Notes under the pieces: generated by a model | Database searches by the model: none | The model's input: only the letters and a program-made list of their open reading frames with translations | What the model was told of the DNA's origin: nothing | Origin: JBFGFG01 sp041627475 | Lineage (GTDB): Bacteria; Actinomycetota; Nitriliruptoria; Nitriliruptorales; Nitriliruptoraceae | DNA: 8,900 nt | Assembly (NCBI GenBank): GCA_041627475.1 | Contig: JBFKQZ010000126.1 | Location: 1 to 8,900 of the forward strand | Reading direction: 5' to 3' | Translations under genes and position numbers: made by a program | Part shown: positions 5,915 through 8,900 of the stretch, in pieces | Layout: every line of letters starts with the position of its first letter | Numbering within the stretch: the stretch's first letter is position 1

Positions 5915-7021
5915 ATGCAGCTCAGCACCGGGTCGAAGGCCTTCCTGGGCGTGCTCGCCCTGCTGATCGTCGGTGTGCTGGGGTTCCTCCAGTGGGCCAA
6001 CGCCCAGCTCGAGCCCGAGGAGGGGCTGCCGACCGAGCCCGTCACGTTCGAGGTCGACCTCGGCGTCGGGCGCAGCGAGCTCGCCCAGCAGCTCGAGGAC
6101 GCGGGGGTCATCCGCAACGCCACGAGCTTCGACCTCTACGCCCGCCAGGACGGCTTCTTCTCGACGCTGGAGGCGGGGACCTACCAGCTCGAGACCAACA
6201 TGAGCGCCGACGAGGTCGTCGCCGTGTTCCGCGCTGGACCGGAGGGGCCCGACGAGGTGGACTTCCGCGTGGAGGAGGGCCTGTCGCAGGTCCTGACGCT
6301 CGAACGCATCGCCGAGCAGTTCGACGACATCGACGTGGCCGACCTCGAGGCGGTCCTCGCCGCGCGGCTCGACGCGGGCGAGAACGCCGAGGGGGTCCTG
6401 CGGATCCCGGCCGGCCTGCCTGACCCGTCCGGCCTCGGGCCCGAGGTGCGCTACCCGTTCGAGGGCCTGCTGTTCCCCGAGACCTACCGCGTGACGGCCG
6501 GGGCCGGGGCGCAGGAGGTCCTGCAGCGCACGATCGACCAGCTGGCGGGGGAGCTCGAGCTCGTCTCGCCGGAGGAGCGTGCGTTCCTCGAGGAGCGTGG
6601 GCTGACGCTCTACGACGCCATGACCATCGCGTCGTTGATCGAGCGCGAGACCCGCGTCGACAGCGAGCGCGAGCTCGTGGCGTCGGTCATCTACAACCGG
6701 CTCGATGCCGGGATGCCGCTGCAGATCGACGCGACCGTGCTCTACGCGCTGGGCCAGTGGAAGGAGCGGGTGCTCAACGCCGACACCGAGGTCGAGTCGC
6801 CCTACAACACCTACCAGGTGCAGGGGCTGCCGCCGACGCCGATCTCCGGCTTCGGGTCCGCCTCGCTCACGGCTGCGCTGAACCCGGCCGAGACCGACTT
6901 CGTCTACTACGTGCTCACGCCCGAGTGCGATGGCAGCCACGTGTTCGCGCAGACGCTCGACGGGCACAACGCGAACGTCGCCGAGTTCCGTGCGGCCGGG
7001 AACTGCCTCGGCGATGGCTGA
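5915..7021 (+). CDS. mltG: Endolytic murein transglycosylase MltG (YceG-like)
   Basis: A 368-residue inner-membrane protein that cleaves nascent peptidoglycan strands and is thought to set glycan-chain length or release. Residues 9-27 are a single N-terminal membrane segment. Residues 42-110 form a LysM-like region (VTFEVDLGVGRSELAQQLEDAGVI onwards, about 43-66). The catalytic YceG domain follows: FEGLLFPETYRV (182-193), ASLIERET (239-246) with the predicted catalytic Glu E243, VASVIYNRL (255-263), LQIDATVLYALG (269-280), PYNTYQVQGLPPTPI (296-310) and NPAETDFVYYV (323-333). The end has HVFAQTLDGHNANVAEF (342-358). Two Cys (338, 364) lie in the extracytoplasmic part and could pair. The cytoplasmic N-terminus is short compared with many actinobacterial MltG proteins. 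Its stop overlaps aroE by 8 nt. Confidence 0.95.
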   Translation: MQLSTGSKAFLGVLALLIVGVLGFLQWANAQLEPEEGLPTEPVTFEVDLGVGRSELAQQLEDAGVIRNATSFDLYARQDGFFSTLEAGTYQLETNMSADEVVAVFRAGPEGPDEVDFRVEEGLSQVLTLERIAEQFDDIDVADLEAVLAARLDAGENAEGVLRIPAGLPDPSGLGPEVRYPFEGLLFPETYRVTAGAGAQEVLQRTIDQLAGELELVSPEERAFLEERGLTLYDAMTIASLIERETRVDSERELVASVIYNRLDAGMPLQIDATVLYALGQWKERVLNADTEVESPYNTYQVQGLPPTPISGFGSASLTAALNPAETDFVYYVLTPECDGSHVFAQTLDGHNANVAEFRAAGNCLGDG

Positions 7022-7835
7022 GGCGACCTGGCCGGCAGCGACCACGCGTCCCGTGGTGCTGCTCGGCGACCCGGTCGCCCACTCGCTGTCGCCACGGCTG
7101 CACAACACCGCCTTCCACGAGCTCGGCCTCGACCTGGTCTACCTCGCCCTGCCGGTGCCGGGGGAGCGGTTCGCCGAGGTCGTGGCCGCGCTCGGCGCGA
7201 CCGGCTGTGCCGGGGCGAACGTCACGGTGCCGCACAAGCTGCGCGCCCACGACGCCTGCGACGAGCTGACCGGTGCCGCTGCCGCGACAGGCGCCGTCAA
7301 CACCCTGTGGTGGGTCGACGGGCGTCTGCACGGGGACAACACCGACGTCAGTGGGTTCCGGCGCGTGCTCGACGAGACGGGCGGGGAGGGGCCACTGGCC
7401 GTCCTCGGCACGGGTGGCGCTGCGCGGGCGGTCGTGGTCGCGGCCGGGGAGCGACCGGTGACGGTCGTGGGCCGTGACGCACGCGCTGCGGCGGTCGTCG
7501 CGGGCCTCGCGGCGGACGGCCGTGCGCTGCACCTCGACGACCCGACGCTCCCGGACGCGGTCGCGGCCGCCGGCACGCTGGTCAACGCGACGCCGCTCGG
7601 GATGCACGGCGAGGAGCTGCCGGAGGTGTTCGCGCCGACGCGAGCGGAACAGGCGGTGCACGACCTCGTGTACGTGACGGGGACGACCCCCTGGGTCGCG
7701 GCGGCGCAGGCGGTCGGTGCAACGGCGGTGGACGGTCGCGCCCTCCTCGCCGCACAGGCCGAGGACGCCTTCCACCGGTGGACCGGCCAGCAGCCGCCCC
7801 CGGGACGTTTCCGTGCGTTGCTGGAGGCCGGCTGA
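7014..7835 (+). CDS. aroE: Shikimate dehydrogenase AroE
   Basis: A 273-residue enzyme of the aromatic amino-acid pathway that reduces 3-dehydroshikimate to shikimate with NADPH. Visible motifs: shikimate-binding HSLSP (23-27); NVTVPHK (69-75) with catalytic K75; AVNTL (94-98); GDNTD (107-111) with catalytic D111; the Rossmann loop GTGGAAR (132-138); NATPLGM (191-197); DLVY (217-220); and the C-terminal AAQAEDAF (246-253). The cofactor-phosphate loop usually reads NRT, but here it reads GRD (153-155), keeping Arg and replacing Thr by Asp. ATG 7014 overlaps the mltG stop by 8 nt and gives the normal N-terminus. There is no clear ribosome binding site, so translation is probably coupled to mltG. 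The mltG-aroE pair is widespread in actinobacteria. Confidence 0.95.
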   Translation: MAEATWPAATTRPVVLLGDPVAHSLSPRLHNTAFHELGLDLVYLALPVPGERFAEVVAALGATGCAGANVTVPHKLRAHDACDELTGAAAATGAVNTLWWVDGRLHGDNTDVSGFRRVLDETGGEGPLAVLGTGGAARAVVVAAGERPVTVVGRDARAAAVVAGLAADGRALHLDDPTLPDAVAAAGTLVNATPLGMHGEELPEVFAPTRAEQAVHDLVYVTGTTPWVAAAQAVGATAVDGRALLAAQAEDAFHRWTGQQPPPGRFRALLEAG

Positions 7836-7863
7836 ACGGTCGGACGTCACAGCGTTGCTGGAG
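7815..7863. repeat. 12-bp direct repeat spanning the aroE end
   Basis: GCGTTGCTGGAG occurs at 7815-7826 (coding, near the aroE C-terminus) and again at 7852-7863 in the gap, 37 nt apart. The flanks do not match. It may be a remnant of a small duplication or a chance recurrence. Confidence 0.35.
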
Positions 7864-7872
7864 TCGAGGACC

Positions 7873-7878
7873 TAGGGT
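7873..7878 (+). promoter_or_regulatory. Candidate -10 box for pilB
   Basis: TAGGGT fits TANNNT and lies in the 154-bp gap between aroE and pilB. Transcription would start near 7885, inside the palindrome at 7882-7895, and give a leader of about 105 nt. No convincing -35 is seen. Confidence 0.35.
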
Positions 7879-7881
7879 GCC

Positions 7882-7895
7882 GATGAACATTCATC
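7882..7895. promoter_or_regulatory. AT-rich 14-bp palindrome, candidate operator at the pilB promoter
   Basis: GATGAA (7882-7887) and TTCATC (7890-7895) are perfect reverse complements separated by CA. The site is unusually AT-rich for this window and starts 4 nt after the -10 candidate, at the predicted transcription start. That position suits a repressor site. The sequence is not a good match to the actinobacterial LexA box (GAAC-N4-GTTC), and I do not recognise the regulator. Confidence 0.45.
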
Positions 7896-7896
7896 A

Positions 7897-7910
7897 AGAG
7901 CGCCAGCTCT
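7897..7910 (+). other. Small hairpin in the pilB leader
   Basis: AGAGC (7897-7901) and GCTCT (7906-7910) pair around the loop GCCA. It lies just after the palindrome. Alone it is a weak 5-bp stem. It shares its loop sequence with the hairpin at 7960-7975. Confidence 0.3.
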
Positions 7911-7933
7911 GTCGACGACGACACGGAGGGTGT

Positions 7934-7993
7934 GTGACGGCGCAGCACGACCGACTCGCCGTCCGGCCACGGACGACGAGGAGCACACGATGA
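7934..7993 (+). other. Possible upstream micro-ORF coupled to pilB (19 codons)
   Basis: GTG 7934 opens a 19-residue frame (VTAQHDRLAVRPRTTRSTR) ending at TGA 7991-7993, which overlaps the pilB start in ATGA. GGAGGG (7925-7930) lies just upstream, 3-4 nt from the GTG, which is short but usable. The same frame is open back to ATG 7883, which has no ribosome binding site and would give 36 residues. The peptide is basic and resembles nothing I know. It may be a leader peptide or chance. Confidence 0.25.
7960..7975 (+). other. Hairpin just upstream of the pilB ribosome binding site
   Basis: CGTCCG (7960-7965) and CGGACG (7970-7975) form a perfect 6-bp stem around the loop GCCA. The stem ends 2 nt before the GAGGAG ribosome binding site (7978-7983), so it could influence pilB translation. 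Confidence 0.35.
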
Positions 7994-8900
7994 AGGCACT
8001 CGGCGCGGTGCTCGTCCGCGACGGGCTGATCTCGCCCGACCAGCTCGAGGAGGCCGAGCAGGTCCAGCGCGACGAGGGCAGGTCCCTCGGCCGCGTCCTC
8101 GTCGAGCGCGGCTACCTCGAGGAACGCGACCTCGTGCGTGCGCTGGCCGACCAGATCGGGATGTCCTTCGTCGACCTCAGCGAGATCGACATCGACCCGG
8201 TCGCCGCCTCGTCGGTCCCCGACAGCCTCTGCAAGCGCTACAGCTGCATCCCGCTCCACTACAAGGAGGACGGGACGCTCGTCGTCGCGATGAGCGACCC
8301 CGCCAACGTCTTCGCGCTCGACGACATCCGCTCGCTGACGAAGCGCGACGTCGTCGCGGTCGTGGCCACGCGCGACGACGTGCAGGACGCGATCAAGCGC
8401 TTCAGCCGCGTCGGTGACGAGATCGAGGAGATCGCCAGCGACCTCAGTGGCGACGAGGACATCTCGGACCTCACGAACCTCAAGGAGGTCACCGAGGAGG
8501 CGCCGATCGTCAAGTTCGTCAACCTCCTGATCACCCAGGCGGTCAACGACGGCGCGTCGGACATCCACATCGAGCCGGGCGAACGCGAGCTGCGCGTCCG
8601 CTACCGCATCGACGGCGTGCTCAAGGAGGTCATGCGCAGCCCCCGGTCGATCACCTCCGGCGTCATCAGCCGCCTCAAGATCATGGCCGAGGTCGACATC
8701 GCCGAGCGGCGCATCCCGCAGGACGGCCGCATCGCGCTGAACGTCGCCGGCAAGCCCATCGACCTGCGTTTCTCGACGTTGCCGACGGTGTACGGCGAGA
8801 AGGTCGTCATGCGCATCCTGGACAAGACGTCCGTGATGCTCGAGCTGAAGGACCTCGGCTTCACGCCCGAGAACGAGCAGCGCTTCGAGGAGTCCTACCG
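7990..8900 (+). CDS. pilB: Type IV pilus assembly / type II secretion ATPase PilB/GspE, N-terminal part (continues off window)
   Basis: The frame is open from ATG 7990 to the window end (303 complete codons). GAGGAG (7978-7983) lies 6 nt upstream. Residues 1-65 are an MshEN/T2SSE-N type domain with two 24-residue motifs, LGAVLVRDGLISPDQLEEA... (3-26) and LGRVLVERGYLEERDLVRAL... (32-55), joined by a 5-residue linker. Such pairs bind cyclic di-GMP in MshE. Residues 68-140 complete the N-terminal module (IPLHYKEDGTLVVAMSDPAN at 87-106). An acidic linker (142-170) follows. The ATPase begins at about 172 with SDIHIEP (190-196), RYRIDGVL (204-211) and DIAERRIPQDGRI (236-248), including the Arg residues that contact neighbouring subunits. 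The window ends before Walker A. As a cytoplasmic hexameric motor it would power pilus extension. pilB is likelier than gspE given actinobacterial gene order, but the sequence alone cannot separate them. Confidence 0.9.
   Translation, partial: MKALGAVLVRDGLISPDQLEEAEQVQRDEGRSLGRVLVERGYLEERDLVRALADQIGMSFVDLSEIDIDPVAASSVPDSLCKRYSCIPLHYKEDGTLVVAMSDPANVFALDDIRSLTKRDVVAVVATRDDVQDAIKRFSRVGDEIEEIASDLSGDEDISDLTNLKEVTEEAPIVKFVNLLITQAVNDGASDIHIEPGERELRVRYRIDGVLKEVMRSPRSITSGVISRLKIMAEVDIAERRIPQDGRIALNVAGKPIDLRFSTLPTVYGEKVVMRILDKTSVMLELKDLGFTPENEQRFEESY

Noticed and set aside
5891..7108. 405-codon minus-strand frame opposite mltG
   Set aside because: Antisense shadow of mltG with biased composition and no recognisable motif.
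7094..7835. Fused or truncated aroE
   Set aside because: All family motifs are present in order and the length is normal.
7882..7895. LexA/SOS box
   Set aside because: The half-sites are GATGAA and TTCATC with a 2-nt spacer, not GAAC and GTTC with 4 nt, and pilB is not a usual SOS gene.
7836..7989. Cyclic di-GMP (GEMM) or cyclic di-AMP riboswitch before pilB
   Set aside because: The conserved core sequences of these classes as I know them are not visible, and the two stems are too small and widely spaced.
7883..7993. 36-residue protein from ATG 7883 as a real gene
   Set aside because: No ribosome binding site, the ATG lies inside the palindrome at the predicted transcription start, and the peptide has no recognisable features. 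Only the shorter frame from 7934 is kept as a weak candidate.

Overview
This is a very GC-rich window with dense, mostly plus-strand genes, frequent GTG starts and several overlapping gene ends. The gene order (rarA, a DUF948 membrane protein, a DUF6167-like protein, alaS, ruvX, mltG, aroE) is the conserved actinobacterial block also found around alaS in Mycobacterium and Streptomyces. A type IV pilus/type II secretion ATPase gene directly after aroE, plus the sequence character, suggests a deep-branching, pilus-bearing actinobacterium (Nitriliruptoria/Euzebya-like). That placement is inference; the sequence does not fix the taxon.

Layout. Positions 1-604 (minus strand) hold the N-terminal part of an RDD-family membrane protein with a tandem nine-residue repeat; its C-terminus lies off the left edge. 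About 70 bp separate it from the divergent rarA (674-2014, plus). This gap contains a perfect inverted repeat and TANNNT-type -10 candidates for both directions, and rarA looks leaderless. A strong hairpin over the rarA stop codon probably ends that unit. A second unit starts near 2040: a DUF948 protein and a DUF6167-like protein (GTGA overlap), then alanyl-tRNA synthetase (alaS), RuvX/YqgF, the endolytic transglycosylase MltG and shikimate dehydrogenase AroE (8-nt overlap with mltG). After a 154-bp gap with its own promoter candidate, an AT-rich palindrome, two small hairpins and a possible upstream micro-ORF, pilB/gspE begins at 7990 and runs off the right edge before its Walker A motif.

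The genes serve basic housekeeping. RarA acts at stalled replication forks. AlaRS charges and proofreads tRNA-Ala. RuvX is a resolvase-fold nuclease linked to rRNA maturation. MltG cleaves nascent peptidoglycan. AroE makes shikimate. PilB is the pilus-extension motor, with an N-terminal domain of the type that can bind cyclic di-GMP. No gap exceeds 300 bp. No tRNA, rRNA, CRISPR array, transposase or prophage gene is visible. I see no clearly new multi-gene system. The most interesting unexplained signals are a 41-bp palindromic insert between alaS and ruvX flanked by a 7-nt direct repeat, the structured pilB leader, and the shared rarA/RDD control region.
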